From Neobacillus ginsengisoli (GTDB taxonomy: Bacteria > Bacillota > Bacilli > Bacillales_B > DSM-18226): a stretch of 64,000 nucleotides of DNA. The stretch spans positions 496,001 through 560,000 of the forward strand of contig NZ_JAUSTW010000002.1 in NCBI RefSeq assembly GCF_030813055.1. Direction: 5' to 3'. The notes under the pieces are model-generated. The model saw only the letters and a list, made by a program, of their open reading frames with translations, had not been told where the DNA came from and ran no database searches. Shown piece after piece: positions 55,274-64,000 of this stretch. Each line of letters opens with the position of its first letter. The stretch's first letter is position 1. The position numbers and the translations under genes are program-made.

Positions 55274-55336
55274 CCCATATAGACTTTTGGCATAAACTGA
55301 ACTAAACGTCGTTTTTAGAAAGATAGGGTGGTATAA

Positions 55337-56245
55337 ATGGACGGAATAATAAAAGAATTACAAGATTTAAAAATCGGGAAGGTAAAGAAAAATGAACCTC
55401 TTGCCTATCACACCACAATCAAGATTGGCGGACCGGCAGATATATTTATTGAACCATCTTCAGTTGATAATTTAAAAAAGGTGATGAAGGTTGTAAGAAA
55501 CCATAACTTACAGTGGAGGGCAATTGGCAGAGGGTCCAATCTTTTAGTTTCTGACAAAGGAATTGAAGGGGTTGTCATTAAGCTGGGAACCGGGTTGGAT
55601 CAAATGGCCATTAACGATAAAGAGCTAACAGTAGGCGGTGGTCATTCCTTGGTTAGCCTTGCCACAATAATTAGTAAAAAAGGGTATACTGGACTTGAAT
55701 TTGCAAGTGGTATCCCCGGCTCTGTGGGTGGAGCGGTTTATATGAATGCCGGTGCGCATGGTTCGGATATCAGTAATATTTTAAATGCTGCTCACGTTTT
55801 ATTTGAAGATGGGTCAATGGAATGGCTCTCAAAGGAAGAAATGGGGTTCACCTACAGAACTTCGGTATTGCAAAAAATACGCCCGGGAATTGTTGTTGAA
55901 GCTGTTTTTAATCTCAGTGAGGGAGATAAAGCGGTCATTGTTTCACAAATGCAAAAAAATAAGGATTACCGAAAAGATACCCAGCCTTGGAATTTTCCTT
56001 GTGCAGGCAGTATTTTCCGTAATCCGCTACCAAATTATGCAGGAAAACTAATTGAAGTTGCAGGGTTAAAAGGACACAGCATCGGTGGGGCAAAAATTTC
56101 GGAAATGCACGGGAATTTTATTGTAAATGCCGGAAATGCCACAGCCGGAGACGTCCTTTCATTAATACAATTTGTTAAGGATACGATTTACAATTTATAT
56201 GAAATAAAAATGGAAACAGAAGTAGAAATTATTGGACGGAAATAA
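55337..56245 (+). CDS. murB: UDP-N-acetylenolpyruvoylglucosamine reductase MurB
   Basis: A 302-residue FAD/NADPH enzyme making UDP-MurNAc. '[14 protein letters not shown]', '[15 protein letters not shown]', '[20 protein letters not shown]' (FAD domain) and 'CAGSIFRNP' with the catalytic Ser, as in the Gram-positive MurB subtype. Operonic with murG (63-bp gap). Good agggtgg before the ATG. Confidence 0.96.
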   Translation: MDGIIKELQDLKIGKVKKNEPLAYHTTIKIGGPADIFIEPSSVDNLKKVMKVVRNHNLQWRAIGRGSNLLVSDKGIEGVVIKLGTGLDQMAINDKELTVGGGHSLVSLATIISKKGYTGLEFASGIPGSVGGAVYMNAGAHGSDISNILNAAHVLFEDGSMEWLSKEEMGFTYRTSVLQKIRPGIVVEAVFNLSEGDKAVIVSQMQKNKDYRKDTQPWNFPCAGSIFRNPLPNYAGKLIEVAGLKGHSIGGAKISEMHGNFIVNAGNATAGDVLSLIQFVKDTIYNLYEIKMETEVEIIGRK

Positions 56246-56257
56246 TGAAGAAATAAT

Positions 56258-56286
56258 CGTGCGAATGACAAATATTGTGATATAAT
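56258..56286 (+). promoter_or_regulatory. Candidate extended -10 promoter before divIB
   Basis: TGATATAAT at 56278-56286 is an extended -10 consensus; no good -35. It lies within the 207-bp gap between murB and divIB. Confidence 0.45.
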
Positions 56287-56452
56287 TACTCATTATGTAT
56301 AGGAAAAATTGTTAAAGAAAAAGAATGACGGCATGATTTTTCGTGCCGTTGTTTTCACTTTTAGAGGTAATCTCTAGTAAACTATGTTTTTATTTTGAAC
56401 AAGCTCTATTTAGTACTTTTGGCGCAACTGCAATACATGTGGAGGGAAAGGG

Positions 56453-57244
56453 ATGGATAAAGGTAAAATCGTTGATCTTGAGGATCGAATTCCAAAGCTT
56501 AAGGAGCAAAGACGGCGAAAAGCAAACAGAAGACTAATATTCATGCTGTTTTTGTTTTTTACATTAATTGTAGTTGTCGCTTATGTACAATCGCCACTAA
56601 GCCATGTGAAAAAGATTACTGTAGTAGGAAATGGAATGTATTCTACTGCAGAATTAATCAACAAAACGGGACTTTCGAATAATACAAATATTTGGAAGGT
56701 AAAAACACAAGACGTTTCCGCAAAATTAACAAGCTTACCTGAAATAAAGAAAGCAATTATTAAAATTCACTGGCCGAACACGATCATAATTCAAGTGCAA
56801 GAACATAATAGAATTGCTTACCTTGAAAAAAACAAAGTGTATTTTCCAGTGATGGAAAACGGTAAGATTATAACGGATCGAAAAACGAATGAAATTTCAG
56901 GCAATTTTCCCATCCTCTTCGATTTCAAAGAAGGTGCAGCACTAAATCAAATGGTAACAGGACTTAGAAATCTTCCTAATGAAATTCTAAACTCCATATC
57001 TGAAATCCATTATACTCCGAATAAAACTGACCAATATCATATTTCCTTATTTATGAATGACGGTTTCGAAGTAAGTGCCACATTAAGAACTTTTTCAGAA
57101 AAGATGGTGAATTATCCTTCCATTATAAGCCAGTTAGACCCTAACAAAAAAGGGGTTATCGACTTAGAAGTTGGTTCATATTTTAAGGCATATGACCCGC
57201 AAGGGGAGGATAAGCAAGTTGAAAAAGATAAAGGTAACGGGTAA
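56453..57244 (+). CDS. divIB: Cell division protein DivIB (FtsQ-type)
   Basis: A 263-residue bitopic protein: basic cytoplasmic tail, membrane helix (about 29-47), POTRA domain (about 50-120, 'VKKITVVGNGMYSTAELINK') and beta domain. It binds FtsL and DivIC in the divisome and is also needed for sporulation septation. Strong aggagaaag-type site (ggagggaaag). The end overlaps ylxW. Confidence 0.93.
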   Translation: MDKGKIVDLEDRIPKLKEQRRRKANRRLIFMLFLFFTLIVVVAYVQSPLSHVKKITVVGNGMYSTAELINKTGLSNNTNIWKVKTQDVSAKLTSLPEIKKAIIKIHWPNTIIIQVQEHNRIAYLEKNKVYFPVMENGKIITDRKTNEISGNFPILFDFKEGAALNQMVTGLRNLPNEILNSISEIHYTPNKTDQYHISLFMNDGFEVSATLRTFSEKMVNYPSIISQLDPNKKGVIDLEVGSYFKAYDPQGEDKQVEKDKGNG

Positions 57245-57929
57245 GCATGTTATTTTATCCCTGGTATTTCTTGTTCTCGGTTATATGATTGCCTTTTCCT
57301 ATCATATGACACAACAACAAAACCAAAAAGAACAATCTAGCCTATCCGGAAAGCAATACGAAAAGACCCTTGATTTAAGAAACCAGTTGATTGCTCAAGA
57401 GGAAACCAATCGAAAGCTTCAAAAGGAATTAAATCAAAAACAAGCTAAGGTCCTTGAAAATGAAAAGGATCTGTCCAAAGAAGCACAGTTTTTTTTTAAC
57501 CTTGCAGAGGATGCTGAAAAATATCGGATGTTTTTAGGAAAAGTAAAGGTTAAGGGAAAAGGGGTCAAGATAACGTTAGCTGATGGAGCATATGACCCGA
57601 AGGAAGATAATGTAAATAATTACCTTGTTCATGAGTTTCATATTTTTAAAGTGGTAAATGAACTTTATATTTCAGGTGCTGCTGCTGTAGCGATTAACGG
57701 TCAAAGGCTTACAAGCCACTCCTACATAAATTGCAATGGACCTGTCATTACAGTAGATGGAGTTCAGCATCCCGCACCTTTTATTATTACCGCAATTGGG
57801 GATCCCGACGTTCTATCGTCTGCATTGAATTTAGTCGGAGGAGTTAAGGATCAGCTGGTAAATGATAATATTGTATTTACACTTGAAAAAGAAAATGAAA
57901 TTATTTTTAATCCAATTCTTGGAAGTTGA
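57219..57929 (+). CDS. ylxW: YlxW, DUF881 membrane protein
   Basis: A 236-residue protein with one N-terminal helix (about 9-27), a coiled coil (about 30-85) and a DUF881 domain ('VKGKGVKITLADG', 'LHEFHIF'-like 'VHEFHIFKVVNELYISGA', 'NGPVITVDGV'). Function is unknown; always in the division cluster. The TTG at 57219, inside the end of divIB and 9 bp after gggagg, is the likely start. Confidence 0.88.
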   Translation: MKKIKVTGKHVILSLVFLVLGYMIAFSYHMTQQQNQKEQSSLSGKQYEKTLDLRNQLIAQEETNRKLQKELNQKQAKVLENEKDLSKEAQFFFNLAEDAEKYRMFLGKVKVKGKGVKITLADGAYDPKEDNVNNYLVHEFHIFKVVNELYISGAAAVAINGQRLTSHSYINCNGPVITVDGVQHPAPFIITAIGDPDVLSSALNLVGGVKDQLVNDNIVFTLEKENEIIFNPILGS

Positions 57930-57986
57930 TTTGCGGATACGAATATGTCCACTAAAAGGATCAATTTAAAAGGTTAGGTGAAAAAA

Positions 57987-58724
57987 GTGGACAAGAAAAA
58001 AAAGAATTTAAGCTTCACATTTGTTGCAACGGTTGTCGGCTTCATGATTGCCATTCAGTTTCAAACTGTAAAAAAACCTGTTGAACGTGATACACGGGAT
58101 ATTTGGCAGTTGCGTGATGCTTTACTCAAGGAGAAAGAAGTACAGTCAAATTTACTGACTGAAATTCGTTCGAATGAAGAAAAACTTTCGGCATATGAAT
58201 CGAAACGAAAGCAAAGCAAAGAAGAGACTTTACGGAAGACATTAGAGGAATTAAAAATAGAAGCAGGTTCAACCGAAGTAACCGGACCCGGTATTATTCT
58301 AAAAATTGAACCGATTGAAGAGGAAATTCAATTAGGAGTTCCAATTACAAAGGGTGTTTCACCTGACCTTTTAAAAAGGTTATTGAACGAATTGAATATG
58401 TATGAAGCGAAATACGTGTCTTTAGATGGGCAAAGAATTATCAATACAACTGTGATACGGGATATTAATTCAGAGACTAAAATTGATGGTCATTCAATAA
58501 AAAGTTTACCGATCGAGGTCAGGGTAGTGGTTGATACTATGAAAACCGCAGAAAAATTATATAATCGAATGCAGGTTTCAAAAGCAACTGAAGAATTTTT
58601 TATTGAAAACATGCGATTAACCGCATCACCGCCCAATCCCAATATAACTATTCCTGCTTACGATAATCCGATTCGGATCCGCTATTTGGAGCCGATTAAT
58701 GCTAATGAGGGAGGCAATTCCTGA
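57987..58724 (+). CDS. ylxX: YlxX, DUF881 membrane protein
   Basis: A 245-residue paralog of YlxW: N-terminal helix, coiled coil (about 35-90), DUF881 domain with 'VTGPGIILKIEP' and 'YVSLDGQRIINTTVIRD'. Tandem DUF881 genes are a regular feature here in Bacillus. GTG at 57987 fits ggtg spacing better than GTG at 57978. The stop overlaps the sbp start (TGATG). Confidence 0.88.
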   Translation: MDKKKKNLSFTFVATVVGFMIAIQFQTVKKPVERDTRDIWQLRDALLKEKEVQSNLLTEIRSNEEKLSAYESKRKQSKEETLRKTLEELKIEAGSTEVTGPGIILKIEPIEEEIQLGVPITKGVSPDLLKRLLNELNMYEAKYVSLDGQRIINTTVIRDINSETKIDGHSIKSLPIEVRVVVDTMKTAEKLYNRMQVSKATEEFFIENMRLTASPPNPNITIPAYDNPIRIRYLEPINANEGGNS

Positions 58725-59086
58725 TGTGGCTTCCGTTAATGGGTTTGATTGTAGGTATTATTCTTGGCTTACTAACGGATATAAGAATTCCCGAAGAATA
58801 TTCCAATTATTTATCGATAGCAGTTCTAGCGGCCTTCGATACTTTATTTGGAGGAATCCGGGCCCATATGCAAAACATCTATGATGATAAAGTATTTGTT
58901 TCCGGCTTCTTTTTTAATATTTTACTCGCAGCAAGTTTAGCTTTTCTAGGTGTTCATCTTGGTGTAGACTTATATTTAGCGGCCGTTTTTGCATTTGGGG
59001 TCAGATTATTTCAAAATATTGCTGTCATAAGACGAATATTATTGACAAAATGGTCAACAACCAAAGAAAAATTAGAAAAAAATTGA
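58724..59086 (+). CDS. sbp: Sbp, small basic protein (DUF1290)
   Basis: A 120-residue membrane protein with about four helices, 'GLIVGIILGLLTDIRIPEEY' and 'AAFDTLFGGIRAHMQ' being the DUF1290 signature. Conserved immediately before ftsA in Bacillus; function unknown. Translationally coupled to ylxX by a one-base overlap. Confidence 0.92.
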   Translation: MWLPLMGLIVGIILGLLTDIRIPEEYSNYLSIAVLAAFDTLFGGIRAHMQNIYDDKVFVSGFFFNILLAASLAFLGVHLGVDLYLAAVFAFGVRLFQNIAVIRRILLTKWSTTKEKLEKN

Positions 59087-59112
59087 TTTTTTTAAAGGGA
59101 ATCATTTAGTTT

Positions 59113-59141
59113 TTGACGAATAATTTTATAAGATATAACTA
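59113..59141 (+). promoter_or_regulatory. Candidate promoter of ftsAZ
   Basis: TTGACG at 59113-59118 with TATAAC 15 bp or TAACTA 17 bp downstream. In B. subtilis ftsAZ has several promoters here, including SigH- and SigA-dependent ones; only this SigA-like element is visible. Confidence 0.4.
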
Positions 59142-59209
59142 TGTAAATCTATTTAAGAACAAATTGAATTGTTGTTCGACTTAAAGGAATGCTAAGGAGG
59201 TGCCAAAGA

Positions 59210-60520
59210 ATGAACAGCAATGAAATATATGTTAGTCTTGACATCGGTACATCCAGTGTAAAAGTTATCATTGGTGAAATGGTCAATGACTCGTTAAATA
59301 TAATTGGTGTTGGCAATGTTAAATCCGAAGGTTTACGAAAAGGTTCGATTGTAGATATAGACGAAACCGTTCATTCTATCAAAAGGGCGATTGAGCAGGC
59401 TGAAAGAATGATCGGGATGGAAATTCGACAAGTTATTGTCGGAATTACTGGAAATCATGTGATGCTTCAACCATGTCATGGTGTTGTGGCTGTATCAAGC
59501 CAGAATAGGGAGATAACAAATGAAGATGTTGCACGTGTTATTGATGCGGCACAAGTCGTCTCGATTCCGCCTGAACGAGAAATTATCGGGGTTATCGCTA
59601 AACAATTTATTGTAGACGGTTTAGATGAAATTAATGATCCACGCGGGATGATTGGTGTTCGCCTGGAGATGGAAGGAATTATCATAACGGGTTCTAAAAC
59701 TATCCTACATAATACATTACGCTGTGTTGAGAAGGCTGGTCTGGATATTTTAGATATTACCCTGCAGCCGCTTGCATCCGGTGCTTTTGCATTATCAAAG
59801 GATGAAAAAAATCTGGGTGTCGCCCTAATCGATCTTGGCGGTGGTTCTACAACATTAGCCGTATTCGAACAAGGATATTTAAAGGCAACCAGTGTGATTC
59901 CTGTTGGAGGAGTCCATATTACGAAGGATATTTCAATCGGATTACGCACTTCTACCGAGGATGCGGAAAAAATTAAAATAAAATATGGACATGCTTTCTA
60001 TGACGATGCATCCGAAGAGGTAGTGTTCAGTGTTCCAATTATAGGAAGCGATCAGCATCAACAATTTAATCAGCTTGAAATTTCTGATATTATAGAAGCA
60101 AGAATGGAAGAAATTTTTGAATTGATTGTAAATGAAATGAAACGATTAGGTCTAAGTGATTTGCCCGGGGGATACGTTCTTACAGGTGGGATCGCCAATA
60201 TGCAAGGAGTTTTAGAGCTTGCCCAGGTGATTTTGCAAAATAGAGTGCGTATTGCCGTTCCTGATTATATCGGAGTAAGAGAAGCACAATATACAACAGC
60301 GGTTGGTTTAATAAAATATGCCTACAAGAATAGTAGACTTCCGGGCGGAACTACCGGGGTTCCTACACCGGTTTCCGAGCCAATTGAAAAGAGAATGCCA
60401 AAACAACAACAGCAACAACAACAACAACAACAACAGCAAATAAAAACAAAGCCGGAAAAACATCCGGAAGATAAGATGTCATCAAAAGTAAAAAAATTCC
60501 TTGGTTACTTTTTCGAATAA
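59210..60520 (+). CDS. ftsA: Cell division protein FtsA
   Basis: A 436-residue actin-like protein that anchors FtsZ to the membrane. '[16 protein letters not shown]' is phosphate 1, '[17 protein letters not shown]' phosphate 2, '[15 protein letters not shown]' the adenosine motif, and the C-terminal '[13 protein letters not shown]' an amphipathic membrane helix. Unusual: the linker before that helix has 12 consecutive Gln (about residues 401-412). ATG at 59210 after ggaggtg. Confidence 0.95.
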   Translation: MNSNEIYVSLDIGTSSVKVIIGEMVNDSLNIIGVGNVKSEGLRKGSIVDIDETVHSIKRAIEQAERMIGMEIRQVIVGITGNHVMLQPCHGVVAVSSQNREITNEDVARVIDAAQVVSIPPEREIIGVIAKQFIVDGLDEINDPRGMIGVRLEMEGIIITGSKTILHNTLRCVEKAGLDILDITLQPLASGAFALSKDEKNLGVALIDLGGGSTTLAVFEQGYLKATSVIPVGGVHITKDISIGLRTSTEDAEKIKIKYGHAFYDDASEEVVFSVPIIGSDQHQQFNQLEISDIIEARMEEIFELIVNEMKRLGLSDLPGGYVLTGGIANMQGVLELAQVILQNRVRIAVPDYIGVREAQYTTAVGLIKYAYKNSRLPGGTTGVPTPVSEPIEKRMPKQQQQQQQQQQQQIKTKPEKHPEDKMSSKVKKFLGYFFE

Positions 60521-60560
60521 GCACACGAAAAGGAAAATCGACGAATTAGGAGGATTTGTC

Positions 60561-61694
60561 ATGTTAGAATTTGATACAAATTTAGATTCTCTTGCAACAA
60601 TAAAAGTAATCGGGGTAGGCGGTGGAGGTAATAACGCTGTAAACCGAATGATCGAACATGGCGTGCAAGGGGTAGAATTTATTGCTGTGAATACAGATGC
60701 CCAAGCATTAAATCTTTCTAAAGCTGAAGTGAAAATGCAAATTGGTGCTAAATTAACACGCGGTCTTGGTGCCGGTGCCAATCCGGAGGTTGGAAAGAAA
60801 GCCGCTGAAGAGAGTAAGGAACAAATTGAAGCAGCATTAAGCGGAGCTGATATGGTATTTGTTACCGCAGGAATGGGTGGGGGAACAGGTACCGGTGCTG
60901 CTCCTGTTATTGCGCAGATTGCACGTGATTTAGGGGCATTGACTGTCGGTGTGGTAACTCGCCCCTTCACATTTGAAGGTAAAAAACGTTCGAACCAAGC
61001 ATCAGGTGGAATTGGTTCCATGAAAGAAGCGGTTGATACACTTATTGTTATTCCAAATGACCGTCTTCTTGAAATTGTTGATAAAAGTACTCCAATGCTT
61101 GAAGCCTTTCGTGAAGCGGATAATGTACTTCGCCAAGGGGTTCAAGGTATTTCCGATTTAATTGCAACACCCGGATTAATTAACTTAGATTTCGCAGATG
61201 TGAAAACAATCATGTCTAATAAAGGATCTGCCTTAATGGGTATCGGGGTTGCAGCGGGTGAAAACCGAGCCACTGAAGCCGCAAAAAAGGCGATTAATTC
61301 TCCATTGCTGGAGACATCTATTGATGGTGCTCAGGGCGTGTTAATGAATATTACGGGTGGATCGAACTTGAGTCTTTATGAGGTTCAAGAAGCAGCCGAT
61401 ATCGTAGCAACTGCCACTGACCAAGAAGTAAATATGATTTTCGGATCGGTTATCAATGATAGCCTCAAAGACGAAATTATTGTAACTGTTATTGCAACCG
61501 GATTTAATGAAGAAGTGGCACAACCAAAAGTTACACGTCCTTCATTTGGACAATCCAAACCGCAAATTGGTAATATTAAAAGAGAGCCAAAACGTGAAGA
61601 GGTTCCTCAAGAGCCTATCCGAAATACAAACGTCCCCCAAGAAGAGGCATTAGATATTCCTACGTTCTTGAGGAACCGTAATAGAAGAAGATAA
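60561..61694 (+). CDS. ftsZ: Cell division protein FtsZ
   Basis: A 377-residue tubulin homolog that forms the Z ring. '[15 protein letters not shown]' opens the GTPase domain; '[15 protein letters not shown]' is the tubulin signature; '[11 protein letters not shown]' is the T7 loop. A variable linker of about 50 residues leads to the C-terminal peptide '[15 protein letters not shown]' that binds FtsA, SepF and EzrA. Ribosome binding site aggagg, 40 bp after ftsA. Terminator follows. Confidence 0.98.
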   Translation: MLEFDTNLDSLATIKVIGVGGGGNNAVNRMIEHGVQGVEFIAVNTDAQALNLSKAEVKMQIGAKLTRGLGAGANPEVGKKAAEESKEQIEAALSGADMVFVTAGMGGGTGTGAAPVIAQIARDLGALTVGVVTRPFTFEGKKRSNQASGGIGSMKEAVDTLIVIPNDRLLEIVDKSTPMLEAFREADNVLRQGVQGISDLIATPGLINLDFADVKTIMSNKGSALMGIGVAAGENRATEAAKKAINSPLLETSIDGAQGVLMNITGGSNLSLYEVQEAADIVATATDQEVNMIFGSVINDSLKDEIIVTVIATGFNEEVAQPKVTRPSFGQSKPQIGNIKREPKREEVPQEPIRNTNVPQEEALDIPTFLRNRNRRR

Positions 61695-61725
61695 CTCTCA
61701 CTTTCAATTTTAATAATTTAATTAT

Positions 61726-61765
61726 AGAAAAGGCATAGTTCCGATATAGGGGCTATGCCTTTTCT
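61726..61765 (+). terminator. Terminator after ftsZ
   Basis: agaaaaggcatag / ctatgccttttct with a 14-base loop. Confidence 0.85.
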
Positions 61766-61838
61766 AATATATGAACAACAAAAAAATGACAAAATCCGTT
61801 GGAAATAGTGAAAATTTCTGTTTTTTTGATTACAGAAA

Positions 61839-61872
61839 GTGACACACTTCAGCCAACTATCTACGTTATACT
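61839..61872 (+). promoter_or_regulatory. spoIIG promoter (SigA plus Spo0A type)
   Basis: GTGACA at 61839-61844 and TATACT at 61867-61872 are separated by exactly 22 bp, the odd spacing known for the Spo0A-activated spoIIG promoter of B. subtilis. TGACAAA at 61787-61793 resembles the 0A box TGTCGAA (five of seven) and is a candidate upstream site. Confidence 0.75.
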
Positions 61873-61949
61873 TTTTCCTAAACAGAATAGTAGAATTTCT
61901 TCTAAAAGCACCTCTAACGAATCTTTGAAGCAAAAAAGGGGGAAGCTGT

Positions 61950-62888
61950 TTGGTTGTTTACTTAGATGTTATTTGGGCTCTTAATCTGTTTTTTGATAGC
62001 CTTCTCCTTTACTTGACTGCTATTTTACTAAAAAGAAGTATCCGTTTATGGAGGTTACTAGCCGGAGGTTTTATTGGTTCATTGATCATTCTATTATCGT
62101 TCACACCCTTATATGCTTATTCGAGCCATCCTATATCAAAGCTCTTTTGTTCAATACTGATGGTATTGGCTACATTTGGGTACAAACGCTGGCGATATTT
62201 TATTAAAGGATTAATGACGCTTTATGTTTCAACTTTCTTAATTGGTGGAGCTTTAATTGGGGCTCACTATTTTATTCAGTTTAATTCTGAGTTGACGACG
62301 AAAGTTCTTCTGTCCGGTGTTAGAGGATTTGGGGATCCAATCAGTTGGGTTTTCGTTTTAATTGGGTTTCCAATTGCGTGGCATTTCTCGAAAAAAAATA
62401 TGGAAAGTATGGAAATGACAAAAATCCAATTTGAACAAATTGTTCAAGTCACGCTAAAAATAAATGATGAAATCTTTGTTTTAAAAGGATTAGTTGACAG
62501 TGGAAATCAGCTTTATGATCCATTGTCGAAGCTACCTGTCATGTTTGTGTCAATCAAAAATAGGTTGGATGAAACTTGCGACCCAATTAAAAAAATGGCG
62601 ATGGACCCGGAGCCGTTATTAATGGGGAATGAAGAATTTCCTTCAGAGTGGCAAAATCGAATGAGAATCGTACCTTGTAAGGTAGTTGGACAAGAGCATC
62701 AACTTATTGTTGCTCTCAAGCCTGATTCTATATTGATTGAAAAAAGCGGGGAAAAAATTTTATGTGAAAAGGGCCTTGTTTCTTTTACAATGCAGCAGCT
62801 TTCTGCCGATGATGCTTTTCAGTGCATCGTACATCCGAAAATGCTTACAGGACCAAAACAACAGGATGAAAAGGTGAAAGTAAGTTAA
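61950..62888 (+). CDS. spoIIGA: Sporulation sigma-E processing protease SpoIIGA
   Basis: A 312-residue membrane-bound aspartic protease that cleaves pro-SigE. N-terminal half with five membrane helices (about residues 1-150); C-terminal protease domain with the catalytic 'LVDSGNQLYDPL' (about 183-194). It needs the forespore signal SpoIIR. TTG start, 6 bp from aggggga. First gene of the spoIIG operon. Confidence 0.95.
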   Translation: MVVYLDVIWALNLFFDSLLLYLTAILLKRSIRLWRLLAGGFIGSLIILLSFTPLYAYSSHPISKLFCSILMVLATFGYKRWRYFIKGLMTLYVSTFLIGGALIGAHYFIQFNSELTTKVLLSGVRGFGDPISWVFVLIGFPIAWHFSKKNMESMEMTKIQFEQIVQVTLKINDEIFVLKGLVDSGNQLYDPLSKLPVMFVSIKNRLDETCDPIKKMAMDPEPLLMGNEEFPSEWQNRMRIVPCKVVGQEHQLIVALKPDSILIEKSGEKILCEKGLVSFTMQQLSADDAFQCIVHPKMLTGPKQQDEKVKVS

Positions 62889-62932
62889 TATTACTATACT
62901 CAGAAAAACATTTTTTAGAAGGAGGAACTTGA

Positions 62933-63652
62933 GTGAAAAAATGGAGACTTCGCTTATCCTATTATTGGTATAAACTTTTAATAAAATTAGGCTTAAAAAC
63001 AGATGAAGTTTATTATATTGGCGGAAGCGAAGCATTGCCGCCTCCCTTAAGTAAAGATGAAGAGGAATTGTTATTAAAAAAACTTCCAAGCGGTGATAAG
63101 GCAGCAAGATCAATATTGATAGAAAGAAATCTTCGTCTTGTTGTCTACATTGCTAGAAAATTCGAAAATACGGGGATTAATATTGAAGATTTAATCAGTA
63201 TTGGGACAATTGGTTTAATTAAGGCAGTAAACACTTTTAACCCCGAGAAAAAAATTAAACTTGCTACATACGCTTCAAGATGTATTGAAAATGAAATTCT
63301 TATGTATTTACGAAGAAACAATAAAATAAGATCAGAGGTATCATTTGATGAACCATTGAACATCGATTGGGATGGGAATGAATTATTATTATCAGATGTA
63401 TTGGGAACCGATGATGATATTATAACTAAAGACCTTGAAGCCAATGTGGACCGAAAGCTATTGACAAAGGCGTTGCATCAGTTGACAGACCGTGAAAAGC
63501 AAATTATGGAGCTTCGTTTTGGTTTGACAAATGGCGAAGAAAAAACACAAAAAGATGTCGCTGACATGCTTGGCATATCACAATCCTATATTTCAAGATT
63601 AGAGAAAAGGATTATTAAAAGATTAAGAAAAGAATTTAATAAAATGGTTTAA
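62933..63652 (+). CDS. sigE: RNA polymerase sporulation sigma factor SigE (pro-SigE)
   Basis: A 239-residue sigma-70 family factor, the early mother-cell sigma. The N-terminal 27 or so residues form the amphipathic pro-sequence removed by SpoIIGA, near '[15 protein letters not shown]'. Region 2 '[20 protein letters not shown]' and '[18 protein letters not shown]', and region 4 '[19 protein letters not shown]', are intact. Start GTG after ggaggaac. It is 44 bp after spoIIGA. Confidence 0.97.
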   Translation: MKKWRLRLSYYWYKLLIKLGLKTDEVYYIGGSEALPPPLSKDEEELLLKKLPSGDKAARSILIERNLRLVVYIARKFENTGINIEDLISIGTIGLIKAVNTFNPEKKIKLATYASRCIENEILMYLRRNNKIRSEVSFDEPLNIDWDGNELLLSDVLGTDDDIITKDLEANVDRKLLTKALHQLTDREKQIMELRFGLTNGEEKTQKDVADMLGISQSYISRLEKRIIKRLRKEFNKMV

Positions 63653-63654
63653 TA

Positions 63655-63770
63655 AGAAAAGCGTAAGCGCCCGATTAGCGAAGAACACTAGTCGCTGGGC
63701 GCTCCTCGGAAAAGCTAACGCTTTTCCTTCGTGCGAGGTATCGCTTCCGAAGCTTACTCTTGTGGAGCTT
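63655..63770. repeat. Dispersed palindromic repeat downstream of sigE
   Basis: gaaaagcgtaagc (63656-63668) pairs with gctaacgcttttc (63714-63726) at 12 of 13 positions, and gcgccc (63667-63672) with gggcgc (63697-63702); ggaaaagc / gcttttcc (63708-63727) is a separate hairpin. Further G/C-rich inverted pieces run to about 63770. Such 'GAAAAGCG-AAGCGCCC' elements recur in intergenic DNA of many Bacillus genomes. It may also end sigE transcription. Confidence 0.65.
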
Positions 63771-63903
63771 GACAGTTATCGAAGTTCAAAAATATTTACT
63801 TTTTAAATTCGAAAAAGAATTTTTTTCATAAAAAAACCTTATAAATTCGAGAATTAATGGCATTTTTCGACATTTACTGGCCTTTCGGTCTGGAGGTTTA
63901 AGT

Positions 63904-63932
63904 GCATATTTTTCCTGCTCAAGGAGATACTG
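63904..63932 (+). promoter_or_regulatory. SigF-type promoter of sigG
   Basis: GCATA (63904-63908), 14 bp, then GGAGATACTG (63923-63932), matching the SigF -10 pattern GGWRANAWTR at nine of ten positions. SigF transcribes sigG in the B. subtilis forespore. Confidence 0.7.
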
Positions 63933-63970
63933 TTTTTTGTACAGCAGCTCCTATGAGGAGGGAAAAATGA

Positions 63971-64000
63971 TTGACTCGAAATAAAGTTGAAATTTGCGGT
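63971..64000 (+). CDS. sigG: Forespore sigma factor SigG (first ten codons, partial)
   Basis: The last 30 bases read TTG ACT CGA AAT AAA GTT GAA ATT TGC GGT: (M)TRNKVEICG, matching the start of SigG (MSRNKVEICG in B. subtilis). gaggagg (63955-63961) is the ribosome binding site, 9 bp from the TTG, and lies in a short hairpin. The gene continues past the window. Order sigE-sigG is standard. Confidence 0.88.
   Translation, partial: MTRNKVEICG

Noticed and set aside
59476..61021. Long frames antisense to ftsA and ftsZ
   Set aside because: Pro/Ser/Thr-rich translations typical of antisense frames opposite GTPase and ATPase genes.

Overview
The window is a 64 kb stretch of chromosome from a low-GC, endospore-forming member of the Bacillaceae. 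Gene content and order follow the Bacillus subtilis segment yktA - ylaF-O - ctaA-G - ylbB-Q - bshC - mraZ/dcw cluster - ftsAZ - spoIIGA - sigE - sigG. The species cannot be fixed from the sequence alone. I see no prophage, integrase, transposase, CRISPR array, rRNA or tRNA gene. Nearly all of it is vertically inherited core, with a few lineage-specific insertions and losses.

Layout. (1) 0.1-10.5 kb: a nitronate monooxygenase, then small conserved genes (yktA, yktB, ykzI, an inositol monophosphatase, ylaF, typA, ylaH, ylaI, ylaJ, the PIN-PhoH gene ylaK, ylaL, ylaN). (2) 10.6-20.2 kb: ftsW, heme A synthesis (ctaA on the minus strand, ctaB), the caa3 cytochrome c oxidase operon ctaCDEF with assembly factor ctaG, and a DUF420 membrane protein. 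The pycA gene that separates ftsW and ctaA in B. subtilis is not here. (3) 20.3-36.5 kb: the ylb region, with ylbB, ylbC, ylbD, ylbE, ricF (ylbF), ylbG, rsmD, coaD, ylbJ, ylbK, ylbL, tmcAL, ylbN-rpmF and gerR, plus several hypothetical proteins. (4) 36.5-40.2 kb: ylbP, an acyl-CoA carboxylase locus and a panE-like reductase. The carboxylase locus keeps the biotin carrier and carboxyltransferase genes, but its biotin carboxylase gene is reduced to a short remnant. (5) 40.2-64 kb: bshC, then the division and cell wall cluster mraZ-rsmH-ftsL-pbpB-spoVD-murE-(Mur N-domain-like gene)-mraY-murD-spoVE-murG-murB-divIB-ylxW-ylxX-sbp-ftsA-ftsZ, followed by spoIIGA-sigE and the first ten codons of sigG.

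How the genes fit together. The right-hand third makes the meso-DAP peptidoglycan precursor (murE, mraY, murD, murG, murB), the divisome (FtsL, PBP2B, DivIB, FtsA, FtsZ), and the sporulation-specific cortex synthesis pair (SpoVD with SpoVE). It ends in the mother-cell sigma factor, its processing protease and the forespore sigma factor. The cta genes build an aerobic caa3 oxidase. The ylb genes mix RNA modification, CoA synthesis, the RicAFT regulator and sporulation functions.

Items most worth a second look: the decayed biotin carboxylase gene; a chain of hairpins with a 16-codon ORF upstream of rsmD; a Mur-ligase N-domain-like protein between murE and mraY; poly-glutamine tracts in both FtsL and FtsA; a spoIIG promoter with exactly 22 bp between its hexamers; a SigF-type promoter and a hairpin over the ribosome binding site ahead of sigG; 10-bp repeats ahead of mraZ; and a dispersed palindromic repeat. 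Start codons were moved from the longest open frame wherever a Shine-Dalgarno sequence or known family length favoured another. TTG starts are frequent.
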